DNA of 10,735 nucleotides from an uncultured Oxalobacteraceae bacterium (GTDB lineage Bacteria > Pseudomonadota > Gammaproteobacteria > Burkholderiales > Burkholderiaceae), in assembly GCA_946478765.1 (NCBI GenBank), contig CAMLDH010000102.1, positions 1-10,735 of the forward strand, given 5' to 3'. A program made the translations under genes and the position numbers. Positions 1 through 5,341 of this stretch are shown here, piece after piece. Position 1 is the stretch's first letter, and every line of letters starts with the position of its first letter. The notes below the pieces were generated by a model. The model did no database searches. It was not told the DNA's origin and worked only from the letters and a program-made list of their open reading frames with translations.

Positions 1-474
1 GGCTTTCGCCGCGGAGTAGCGCGCCTGCACGATATGGATGATGGCCCGTAGCACTCGTGCCTGCGAATGCGTCGGGTCGCGCTCGATCACGCGTGTCAGG
101 TCTGCAAGCGCGCCGGAGAAATCATGCCGGAACTGGCGCAGGCTCGCGCGCAGCGCTTGAACGTCAATCGGCGGTTCGGGCAAATCCCACCACGGCGCAA
201 GCGCGGCTTGCGCGTATCCCAGGTAGCGCGGGTCACCCTCCTCGGCCACCAATGCGTAATAGCGTCGCGCCAAACGCACTGCGACGTCGACATTGCGCGG
301 GTTGCGCTGCAATTCCGCACGCATCTGCGCCATTTCACGTGCAATCGAATCGTTGGGTTTGAATGGCAAATGCTCCAACACCTGGGCGTCGGACTTCGGA
401 ACATAGGGGGCGGCGATGACAGTGCCGGCAAACATCGCCAGGCAAGCCGGCAAAAGGTACAAACGAAGGGGCAT
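1..474 (-). CDS. Exported TPR-like protein, N-terminal part (cut by left window edge)
   Basis: Reading the minus strand from the ATG at 474-472 gives 158 codons open to the window edge with no stop, so the C-terminus lies outside. Residues 1-22 look like a signal peptide (MPLRLYLLPACLAMFAGTVI followed by AA), so export to the periplasm is inferred. Residues about 45-155 are helical and alternate charged and small residues. Segments such as NPRNVDVAVRLARRYYAL, and SGALADLTRVIERDP followed by HSQARVLRA, have tetratricopeptide-repeat character. TPR proteins usually serve as protein-protein scaffolds; no catalytic motif is visible and no specific function can be given. No in-frame ATG or GTG was seen in the stretch just upstream, and the signal peptide supports this start. 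No strong Shine-Dalgarno is visible. A promoter-like pair lies 46-74 bases upstream of the start. Confidence 0.8.
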   Translation of the reverse strand, partial: MPLRLYLLPACLAMFAGTVIAAPYVPKSDAQVLEHLPFKPNDSIAREMAQMRAELQRNPRNVDVAVRLARRYYALVAEEGDPRYLGYAQAALAPWWDLPEPPIDVQALRASLRQFRHDFSGALADLTRVIERDPTHSQARVLRAIIHIVQARYSAAKA

Positions 475-519
475 CGCGTGATCCAGAATACGGCCAAGGG
501 GGAAGGCCGAAAGCCGTGC

Positions 520-548
520 ATCATAACAATACGATGTAGCTGGTGCAA
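520..548 (-). promoter_or_regulatory. Predicted sigma-70 promoter of the TPR-protein gene
   Basis: On the minus strand TTGCAC (-35, positions 548-543) is followed by a 17-base spacer and TATGAT (-10, positions 525-520; five of six consensus bases). Transcription would start near 513, giving a leader of about 40 bases before the ATG at 474. The boxes are seen; the function is inferred. Confidence 0.5.
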
Positions 549-723
549 TTGTATGAGAGGTGGTCCTGGTACCGAAATTCCATTCAGAAACAGCGTTGCA
601 AAAATCCTCTGCGGCAGATACGTGGAGGTCAACGTCAGGTGTTGCTCAAAGCAGCGATCGCGTCGCTCCAAATAAGCGCACATCATTGTTTTTTTGAAAA
701 CATTCTGTTTTTTGCAGGAAAGA
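549..723. other. Intergenic stretch with no recognised gene
   Basis: This is the space between the minus-strand TPR gene with its promoter and the plus-strand promoter block of the first small exported protein. Open frames cross it in several directions but show no Shine-Dalgarno, no protein-family resemblance and no sensible start. The last 40 bases (about 683-722) are AT-rich with two T runs and could act as an upstream activating (UP-type) element for the promoter at 724. Confidence 0.5.
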
Positions 724-752
724 TGTCAACCGCTCACGCCCTGCGCCGTTAT
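724..752 (+). promoter_or_regulatory. Predicted promoter of the first small exported protein (ECF-sigma-like)
   Basis: TGTCAACCG (724-732) and GCCGTTAT (745-752) both recur upstream of the second copy (1211-1219 and 1232-1239), with the same distance between boxes while the sequence between them differs. An AAC-containing -35 and a CGTT-containing -10 at this spacing resemble promoters read by extracytoplasmic-function sigma factors. Neither box resembles a sigma-70 -35 or -10 at standard spacing. A start near 758-760 would give a leader of about 50 bases. The boxes and spacing are seen; the sigma class is inference. Confidence 0.45.
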
Positions 753-759
753 AACCACT

Positions 760-773
760 GATTCATGCGAATC
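760..773 (+). repeat. Inverted repeat GATTC-N4-GAATC upstream of copy 1
   Basis: GATTCATGCGAATC is a perfect 5-bp inverted repeat with a 4-base centre. It lies just downstream of the predicted -10 box and 35 bases before the ATG. The arms recur at 1247-1260 with a different centre (ATTT), which argues for selection on the arms. It could be an operator or a hairpin at the 5' end of the mRNA. Confidence 0.6.
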
Positions 774-808
774 GTCTTTACTTAACATGCTAATTTGAAG
801 GACTAAAA

Positions 809-1012
809 ATGAAAAATTTGATCGCCGCCCTGGTTGCTGGTCTGTTCGCTGTTTCCGCTTTTGCGGCTAGCCACACTGCTGCACCTGCAGACGCACCTGC
901 TGCATCCGCAGAAGCTTCCGCACCAAAAGCCAAGAAAATGAAAAAAGCCAAGAAAGCCAAGAAAGCTAAAGCAGCTAAAGCAGCTGAAGCCTCCGCTTCT
1001 GCTTCCAAGTAA
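809..1012 (+). CDS. Small exported alanine/lysine-rich protein, copy 1
   Basis: The product has 67 residues. Residues 1-19 (MKNLIAALVAGLFAVSAFA) form a textbook signal peptide with an AFA cleavage site. The mature part of about 48 residues has an Ala/Pro/Ser/Glu stretch, then a basic block of repeated AKK units (about residues 39-58), then an ASASASK tail. GAAGGA at 797-802, six bases before the ATG, is a good Shine-Dalgarno. The gene has its own promoter block and a strong terminator, so it is monocistronic. A paralogue with the same signal peptide and tail follows at 1299. The layout (signal peptide plus short low-complexity basic mature chain) is like the periplasmic acid-shock protein Asr of enterobacteria, but this is resemblance of composition, not proven homology. 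The AKK repeats also resemble histone H1-like tails, yet the signal peptide argues against DNA binding. Function unknown. Confidence 0.85.
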   Translation: MKNLIAALVAGLFAVSAFAASHTAAPADAPAASAEASAPKAKKMKKAKKAKKAKAAKAAEASASASK

Positions 1013-1032
1013 TTGGCAGTTTAGCTGTAATG

Positions 1033-1059
1033 AAAAGGCAGGCGCGTCCTGCCTTTTTT
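1033..1059 (+). terminator. Rho-independent terminator of copy 1
   Basis: AAAAGGCAGG (1033-1042), loop CGCGT, then CCTGCCTTTTTT (1048-1059). The 10-bp stem ends in a T run about 20 bases after the stop codon. The stem, loop and flanking bases recur almost unchanged after copy 2. Confidence 0.92.
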
Positions 1060-1149
1060 ATTCGTCGCCGCTTGCTTGAGTTGCTTCGTTCTTGTCATTT
1101 TATACCTCGCATAAATCGGCTCACTTGCCCTGATTGCCAGTCATCGATA

Positions 1150-1164
1150 TTGCACAATGTGCAA
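1150..1164. promoter_or_regulatory. Perfect 15-bp palindrome, candidate operator upstream of copy 2
   Basis: TTGCACAATGTGCAA has 7-bp arms around a single central A. It lies about 47 bases upstream of the predicted -35 box of copy 2 and 90 bases after the terminator of copy 1, so it is not a terminator. No equivalent is seen upstream of copy 1. The size and symmetry fit a dimeric transcription-factor site; the factor is unknown. Confidence 0.45.
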
Positions 1165-1210
1165 CTCAATGAAGCCTGCCGCAAAATATCTGTGCTTTTC
1201 ACAAAAAGCT

Positions 1211-1239
1211 TGTCAACCGGCAACCGCTGCTGCCGTTAT
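1211..1239 (+). promoter_or_regulatory. Predicted promoter of the second small exported protein (ECF-sigma-like)
   Basis: TGTCAACCG (1211-1219) and GCCGTTAT (1232-1239) match the boxes of copy 1 exactly, and their starts are again 21 bases apart. Sequence between and around the boxes has diverged more than the boxes. A start near 1245-1247 is expected. A TTGAAT / TATAAA pair further down (1255-1260, 1277-1282) would put the start inside the Shine-Dalgarno and is less likely. Confidence 0.45.
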
Positions 1240-1246
1240 TTGCAAT

Positions 1247-1260
1247 GATTCATTTGAATC
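1247..1260 (+). repeat. Inverted repeat GATTC-N4-GAATC upstream of copy 2
   Basis: GATTCATTTGAATC is the counterpart of 760-773. Here the arms extend to 6 bp (GATTCA / TGAATC) with a 2-base centre. It lies 38 bases before the ATG and just after the predicted -10 box. Confidence 0.6.
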
Positions 1261-1298
1261 GTCGTTTTATAACCATATAAATTCGAAGGACTGCAAAA

Positions 1299-1526
1299 AT
1301 GAAAAACCTGATCGCTGCCCTGATTGCTGGTCTGTTTGCTGTGTCCGCTTTTGCTGCCGCTGATGCCGCAGCGCCATCCGCTTCCGCTAAAGCGTCCGCA
1401 CCGGCTGCTTCGGCACCTGCATCGGCATCGGCATCTGCTGACGCTTCCGCACCAAAAGCTAAAAAAGCAAAGAAAGCCAAGAAAGCATCTGCTTCAGCTG
1501 AAGCTTCTGCTGCTGCGTCCAAGTAA
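1299..1526 (+). CDS. Small exported alanine/lysine-rich protein, copy 2
   Basis: The product has 75 residues and is a clear paralogue of the gene at 809. The signal peptide is nearly identical (MKNLIAALIAGLFAVSAFA) and both end in an ASK tail. The mature chain differs: a longer Ala/Ser/Pro part with an ASASASADASA run (residues about 20-50), a shorter AKK block (about 51-62) and an Ala/Ser/Glu tail. It therefore has fewer lysines than copy 1. GAAGGA at 1285-1290 lies eight bases before the ATG. Its own promoter block and terminator make it a separate transcription unit. The coding repeats (GCATCG units near 1420-1440) suggest length change by slippage. An envelope or stress role, as for Asr-like proteins, is only a compositional guess. 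Function unknown. Confidence 0.85.
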   Translation: MKNLIAALIAGLFAVSAFAAADAAAPSASAKASAPAASAPASASASADASAPKAKKAKKAKKASASAEASAAASK

Positions 1527-1548
1527 TCGGCAATTTAGCTGTAAGATA

Positions 1549-1575
1549 AAAAGGCAGGCGCGTCCTGCCTTTTTT
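1549..1575 (+). terminator. Rho-independent terminator of copy 2
   Basis: AAAAGGCAGG (1549-1558), loop CGCGT, CCTGCCTTTTTT (1564-1575): the same stem and loop as at 1033-1059, about 22 bases after the stop codon. Confidence 0.92.
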
Positions 1576-1624
1576 ATTTGCGCTTGCCATCAGCCCGACA
1601 CTTCCCTCTATCATGCCCTGCCCC

Positions 1625-2083
1625 ATGAATACATCGACTTCTTTCTTTCGTAGCGTTGCTGCGACCATTTTCGTCTTTGCGACAACCGCCACTGCATCTG
1701 CCCAACAGGGGCCGATATTTCCAGTGATTACCCTGAGCGCCGGCATGCATGTAATTAAGGCGGAAGTTGCCGCGACTGATGCGGAACGCCAGCAAGGCCT
1801 CATGCTGCGCGAAAAAATGGCGCAGAATGAAGGTATGCTGTTTGTATTCCCGGCATCGGCCGAGGTGTGCATGTGGATGAAAAACACGCTTTTGCCGCTA
1901 TCGGTCGCCTTCATCGACGGCAACGGCAAGATCATCAATATCGAAGACATGAAGCCGCAGACCACCGATTCGCATTGCGGCAAGAAACTGGTGCGTTATG
2001 CGCTGGAGATGAACCAAGGCTGGTTCAGGCAAAAAAATATCAAGCCGGGCAACGTAATTGAAGGACTGCCGCGCGGGCAGTAA
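1625..2083 (+). CDS. Exported DUF192-family protein
   Basis: The frame opens with ATG at 1613, but the second ATG at 1625 gives a cleaner signal peptide (MNTSTSFFRSVAATIFVFAT, then a TASA cleavage region) and is preferred; from there the protein has 152 residues. Neither start has a clear Shine-Dalgarno. The mature domain matches the DUF192 family (PF02643): a beta-rich domain of about 110 residues with the hallmark MWMKNT..PL..AFID at residues 83-98 and a GMLFVFP strand before it. The C-terminal ALEMNQGWF and KPGN segments are also typical. Members are small, often exported or periplasmic single-domain proteins with no established reaction. A cysteine pair (C82 and C118 from this start) could form a disulfide. 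The gene begins about 50 bases after the copy 2 terminator and ends at a terminator shared with rpsT. Confidence 0.88.
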   Translation: MNTSTSFFRSVAATIFVFATTATASAQQGPIFPVITLSAGMHVIKAEVAATDAERQQGLMLREKMAQNEGMLFVFPASAEVCMWMKNTLLPLSVAFIDGNGKIINIEDMKPQTTDSHCGKKLVRYALEMNQGWFRQKNIKPGNVIEGLPRGQ

Positions 2084-2128
2084 GCTATCGGAATTTCAGC
2101 GCGCTCTGGCTTTTTGCGCACAAACGAC

Positions 2129-2163
2129 AAAAAACCGCATGACCAATGTCACGCGGTTTTTTT
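2129..2163. terminator. Bidirectional terminator between the DUF192 gene and rpsT
   Basis: An A run plus CCGC (2129-2138), then TGAC (2140-2143), loop CAAT, GTCA (2148-2151), and GCGG (2153-2156) with a T run. There is one A/C mismatch in the stem. The A run on one side and T run on the other make it usable from both strands by the two convergent genes. Confidence 0.85.
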
Positions 2164-2175
2164 ATTTTTCAGTCG

Positions 2176-2206
2176 ATTTATCCCGAAAACCTGTTGCGGG
2201 ATAAAT
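2176..2206. terminator. Second hairpin just downstream of rpsT
   Basis: ATTTATCCCG (2176-2185) and CGGGATAAAT (2197-2206) form a perfect 10-bp stem with an 11-base loop, seven bases beyond the rpsT stop. On the plus strand it is followed by GTATTTTTTA, so it could be a backup terminator for plus-strand reading. On the rpsT side it has no T run and may instead protect the 3' end of the mRNA. Confidence 0.6.
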
Positions 2207-2213
2207 GTATTTT

Positions 2214-2477
2214 TTAGGCCAGCGCTTTCAACGCAGCAGCCAGGCGACTCTTGTGGCGCGCAGCTTTATTCTTATGGATGATTTTCTTGTCGGCGATACG
2301 ATCGATCGTGGACACAGAAGACAAGAACACTTGCGACGCTGCAGCCTTGTCACCTGCTTCAATCGCTTTACGGACAGCTTTGATTGCTGTGCGCAAGGTT
2401 GAACGCTGGCTCGAATTGTGAGCGTTTTGCTTGACTGCTTGACGAGCACGTTTGCGCGCTTGTGCGGTATTTGCCAT
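2214..2477 (-). CDS. rpsT: 30S ribosomal protein S20
   Basis: The product is an 87-residue, very basic helical protein beginning [20 protein letters not shown], the usual opening of bacterial S20. The conserved central and C-terminal parts ([21 protein letters not shown], then LAAALKALA) are also present. S20 binds 16S rRNA early in assembly of the small subunit. The length equals the family norm of 86-90 residues. AGGA sits in TAGGAAA about ten bases before the ATG on the minus strand. The gene stands alone, with a good sigma-70 promoter upstream and hairpins downstream. It is convergent with the DUF192 gene and divergent from murJ. S20 is known in other bacteria to be autoregulated at translation; nothing here proves that for this gene. 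Confidence 0.98.
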   Translation of the reverse strand: MANTAQARKRARQAVKQNAHNSSQRSTLRTAIKAVRKAIEAGDKAAASQVFLSSVSTIDRIADKKIIHKNKAARHKSRLAAALKALA

Positions 2478-2554
2478 GAATAATATTTCCTAAAACTTGA
2501 TCGAATGCGCTCGCTGAGACGCAATGTGTGAGACAGGATTCTGCGAAGCTTCGG

Positions 2555-2583
2555 AGTATAACCGTTTTCTTCTAAATGAGCAA
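2555..2583 (-). promoter_or_regulatory. Sigma-70 promoter of rpsT
   Basis: On the minus strand TTGCTC (-35, 2583-2578), a 17-base spacer, then TATACT (-10, 2560-2555; five of six consensus bases). The start would be near 2548, giving a leader of about 70 bases. The 10-bp palindrome CGAAGCTTCG (2544-2553) covers the predicted start point. Confidence 0.7.
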
Positions 2584-2846
2584 ATCAGAACATCGCGTTG
2601 CAATAAGTTTGAAATGAAAAGGCTGCACATCCGGCAATTTTGGGCAATATATGCGTTTCCATTTTATGAAAAATCAAATACTCCCAAGTAGTATTTTAAA
2701 TTTTCACATTGTTTCAGGGAGAAAATCCGTGGTTTTTCTATATACTCCAGATCGACGATAAAACCTCGCCTTTCCAATAGCCATGCTCGCACTGACACTC
2801 ATGCGTAGCCCATCACGATAAACCCGAGCAGCTATAATTTCGCTCC
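2584..2846. other. AT-rich intergenic region between rpsT and murJ
   Basis: No gene is supported here. It holds a 7-bp inverted repeat (AAATACT, 2676-2682; AGTATTT, 2690-2696), an isolated TATACT at 2741-2746 without a good -35, and the TATAAT at 2833-2838 next to the murJ start. The stretch 2640-2745 is clearly richer in A and T than its surroundings. Confidence 0.5.
2833..2838 (+). promoter_or_regulatory. Consensus -10 box directly before murJ
   Basis: TATAAT ends eight bases before the murJ ATG, so a transcript from it would start almost at the start codon. No Shine-Dalgarno is visible between the box and the ATG. The -35 at 17-base spacing (CCATCA, 2810-2815) is poor. This could be a leaderless promoter or a chance match. 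Confidence 0.35.
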
Positions 2847-4391
2847 ATGAACTTGCTTAAAACGCTTGCGACCATTTCCGGCATGACGATGTTTTCTCGC
2901 GTGACTGGCATGATTCGCGACATTCTGATTGCACGCGCGTTCGGCGCGACGGCCTATACAGACGCGTACAACATCGCCTTTCGCATCCCCAATCTGTTGC
3001 GCCGGTTATTTGCCGAGGGGGCATTTTCGCAAGCATTTGTGCCGATTCTGGCCGAATATAAAATCCAGAAAGGCCATGCCGCCACCAAAGAATTGGCGGA
3101 TCATGTCACGACGGTCCTGGTCTGGATACTTTTGTTTACCTGTCTTCTTGGCATTACTGCCGCACCGGTCGTTGTCTATTTAATTGCAACCGGACTGCAA
3201 TCCACGCCCGAAGTATTCGAAGCTTCCGTGGTGATGACCCGGATCATGTTTCCGTATATCGGCTTCATGTCGCTGGTTGCACTGTCGGGCGGCATTCTGA
3301 ATACTTGGCGCGAATTCAAGATTCCAGCCTTCACGCCGGTTCTGCTGAATTTGTCGTCGATCGTGGCATCCCTTTTTCTGGCGCCCTATTTGAAACAACC
3401 GGTATATGCATTGGCCATCGCGGTATTTGTCGGCGGTGTCTTGCAACTGGCCATTCAAATTCCCGCGTTGATCAAGATCGGCATGTTACCGAGCCTGGCT
3501 TTCAATCCCTTGTTCGCGTTGAATGACCCCGGCGTACGGCGGATTTTGCGAAAGATGGGACCTGCGGTTTTTGCCGTATCGGCAGCTCAGATCAGCATTA
3601 TGATCAATACCAATATTGCGTCGCGCCTTGAACACGGCAGCGTATCGTGGCTGGGTTACGCAGACCGCTTGATGGAGTTTCCAACTGCATTGCTTGGCGT
3701 TGCCCTTGGCACCATTCTGCTGCCCAGTCTTTCCAAGGCGAATTCGGACGGCGACAAAACTGAATACTCGGCGCTACTCGATTGGGGCTTGCGCTTGACG
3801 TTTTTACTCGCGCTGCCATGTGCAGTGGCGCTCGCGGCGTTGTCGGAACCGTTAACCACCACGCTCTACTATTACGGTAAATTTGATGCGCAAGCGGTCA
3901 ATATGACCGGCAAGGCCTTAATTGCGTACGGTGTCGGCTTGATCGGACTGATTGTCGTCAAAATACTTGCGCCCGGTTTTTATGCAAAACAAAACATCAG
4001 AACGCCTGTCAAAATTGCGATCGGCGTATTGATCGCATCGCAAATCATGAACTTGATTTTCGTACCGTGGATTGCGCATGCCGGCCTGGCACTCTCTGTT
4101 GGTTTGGGCGCATGTTTGAATGCGCTCTTCCTGTATGTCGGCTTGCGGCGTCACGGCATCTATACTGCGCGGCACGGTTGGGGAATGTTTTTCATCCGTC
4201 TCGCAGGGGCTTTATTCCTGATGGGCGGCGTCGCGTTGTGGAGCGCCGGCCACTACGATTGGATGGCGCTGCATCCGCTCAAACGCATTACTGCACTGGC
4301 AATCGTGATGGCAGCATGCATCGTTACCTATTTTGGCGCACTCCTTGCAATGGGATTTCGCGTGAAGGATTTCAAGCGCATCTCGGCCTGA
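2847..4391 (+). CDS. murJ: Lipid II flippase MurJ (MviN)
   Basis: The product has 514 residues, close to the roughly 511 of E. coli MurJ, and resembles it throughout. MurJ is an inner-membrane MOP-superfamily flippase that moves the lipid-linked peptidoglycan precursor lipid II to the outer face. The start MNLLKTLATISGMTMFSR is the standard family opening. Charged residues known to be essential in E. coli are in place: R18, R24, D39 and R52, and the ADRLMEFP motif supplies R274, matching E. coli R270. Other family signatures are FAEGAFSQAFVPI, GVALGTILLPSLS, and KILAPGFYA with its following KTPVKIA-like segment (RTPVKIAIG). Many hydrophobic segments fit about 14 membrane helices. No Shine-Dalgarno is visible. 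A SirB1-family gene follows on the same strand after 82 bases. The protein is expected to be essential. Confidence 0.97.
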   Translation: MNLLKTLATISGMTMFSRVTGMIRDILIARAFGATAYTDAYNIAFRIPNLLRRLFAEGAFSQAFVPILAEYKIQKGHAATKELADHVTTVLVWILLFTCLLGITAAPVVVYLIATGLQSTPEVFEASVVMTRIMFPYIGFMSLVALSGGILNTWREFKIPAFTPVLLNLSSIVASLFLAPYLKQPVYALAIAVFVGGVLQLAIQIPALIKIGMLPSLAFNPLFALNDPGVRRILRKMGPAVFAVSAAQISIMINTNIASRLEHGSVSWLGYADRLMEFPTALLGVALGTILLPSLSKANSDGDKTEYSALLDWGLRLTFLLALPCAVALAALSEPLTTTLYYYGKFDAQAVNMTGKALIAYGVGLIGLIVVKILAPGFYAKQNIRTPVKIAIGVLIASQIMNLIFVPWIAHAGLALSVGLGACLNALFLYVGLRRHGIYTARHGWGMFFIRLAGALFLMGGVALWSAGHYDWMALHPLKRITALAIVMAACIVTYFGALLAMGFRVKDFKRISA

Positions 4392-4402
4392 CACTGGCAG
4401 CC

Positions 4403-4440
4403 AGGCCATCGATAGCCGCCGATAGCAGTCTGGCCTTTCT
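4403..4440 (+). terminator. Possible weak terminator after murJ
   Basis: AGGCCA (4403-4408) pairs with TGGCCT (4431-4436), followed by TTCT and more T. The 22-base loop has a short inner pairing (ATCG with CGAT). Position just after the murJ stop and the T-rich tail fit a terminator, but the stem is short and the tail is broken by C and G. Confidence 0.35.
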
Positions 4441-4473
4441 TTGGTGACATCATGGTTATATGATGAGCACAAT

Positions 4474-5313
4474 ATGATGATTAGCTCCCTGGATTATTTC
4501 GCGTCGCTCGTGCAACAGGATGATTGCATCCCGCTGTTTGAGGCGGCCTTAGCAATTGCACAAGATAGCAACCCACAGCTCGATCTGGGTGCACCGCAAG
4601 CTGAAATCGATATACTGGCAGCGCGACTGCAACGCCGCTTGCCGTCCGATGCGTCCTCGATCCAGAAACTGCGGATGCTCAATCATTTCTTTTATCGTGA
4701 ACTCGGCTTTGCCGGCAACGTCAACGACTATTACACGCCCGACAACAGCTATCTGCATCGCGTGATCAGCACACGGCGCGGCATTCCCATTTCGCTTGCG
4801 GTGGTGTACATGGAGCTGGCGCAGCAAATCGGCTTGAACGTCAAAGGCATTTCTTTTCCCGGTCACTTCCTGATGAAACTGTCGGTGCAATCCGGCGATA
4901 TCATTCTGGATCCATTCAATGGCGCAAGTTTGTCCCGTGAGGACTTGGAAGAACGCCTGGAGTCTTTCCTGGAGCAGCAGGATTATCCAGCGGGAGCGGC
5001 GCTGGCAGCCTATTTGCAGGAAGCGCCGCCGCGGGGAATTCTGGTGCGCATGCTGCGCAACCTGAAGGCGTTGTTCCAGGAGCGCCAGCAATGGGACCGC
5101 TTGCTCGGGGTGCAAGAGCGGATGGTCATTTTGCTGCCGACTGAAATCAGTGAACGGCGCGACCGCGGATTGGCGTACGCAAATATGGAATGTCCGCAGG
5201 CCGCGCTGCAGGATCTGGAAGATTACTTGGCAGAACGCCCGTATGCGGCGGATGCCGATGTGTTGCGCGACAAATTGCCGGAGTTGCGCGATGCAATCAA
5301 GCGTTTGAATTAG
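4474..5313 (+). CDS. SirB1/YchA-family transglutaminase-like protein with TPR C-terminus
   Basis: From the ATG at 4474 the protein has 279 residues, close to E. coli YchA (SirB1, about 269). The frame opens at a TTG at 4441, but the ATG at 4474 (or 4477) fits the family better; GATGAG six bases upstream is a weak Shine-Dalgarno. Residues 55-180 form the transglutaminase-like core: LNHFFYRELGF, the RRGIPISLAVVY motif (101-112), GISFPGHFLMKL (125-136) and LDPFNG (145-150). Residues about 190-260 form TPR-like helices ending in RDRGLAYANME and AALQDLEDYL, the usual SirB1 ending. At the position where active transglutaminases and cysteine proteases carry the nucleophile there is a serine (S107), while H131 and D146 remain. 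This suggests a non-catalytic or binding role. It follows murJ and converges on uup. Confidence 0.88.
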   Translation: MMISSLDYFASLVQQDDCIPLFEAALAIAQDSNPQLDLGAPQAEIDILAARLQRRLPSDASSIQKLRMLNHFFYRELGFAGNVNDYYTPDNSYLHRVISTRRGIPISLAVVYMELAQQIGLNVKGISFPGHFLMKLSVQSGDIILDPFNGASLSREDLEERLESFLEQQDYPAGAALAAYLQEAPPRGILVRMLRNLKALFQERQQWDRLLGVQERMVILLPTEISERRDRGLAYANMECPQAALQDLEDYLAERPYAADADVLRDKLPELRDAIKRLN

Positions 5314-5341
5314 ACGCCCGAAACCGAGCGTTGCAAAAGTA

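Noticed and set aside
67..675. Plus-strand open frame of 202 codons over the first 675 bases
   Set aside because: Antisense to the TPR gene; no ribosome site and no family resemblance.
96..686. Long minus-strand open frame of 196 codons
   Set aside because: It overlaps the exported TPR-protein gene in another frame, its start lies in the intergenic space without a ribosome site, and its residue content (many Arg, Cys, Trp) is typical of a shadow frame.
790..1008. Antisense frame across copy 1 whose translation looks like a hydrophobic membrane peptide
   Set aside because: The Leu/Phe/Ala run is the direct result of reading Lys and Ala codons backwards; the same artefact appears opposite copy 2 (1250-1522). 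No ribosome site is visible.
1420..1500. Short repeats of GCATCG and AAG/GCC units, considered as a CRISPR-like or satellite array
   Set aside because: They are in-frame codon repeats for Ala/Ser and Ala/Lys runs with no spacers.
1324..1653. Leu/His/Arg-rich 109-codon frame inside and beyond copy 2
   Set aside because: A frame-shifted reading of the Ala/Lys-rich gene that runs through its terminator.
2783..2821. 13-codon reading frame before murJ, considered as a leader peptide
   Set aside because: No ribosome site, no codon run suggesting attenuation, and no terminator/antiterminator structure between it and murJ.
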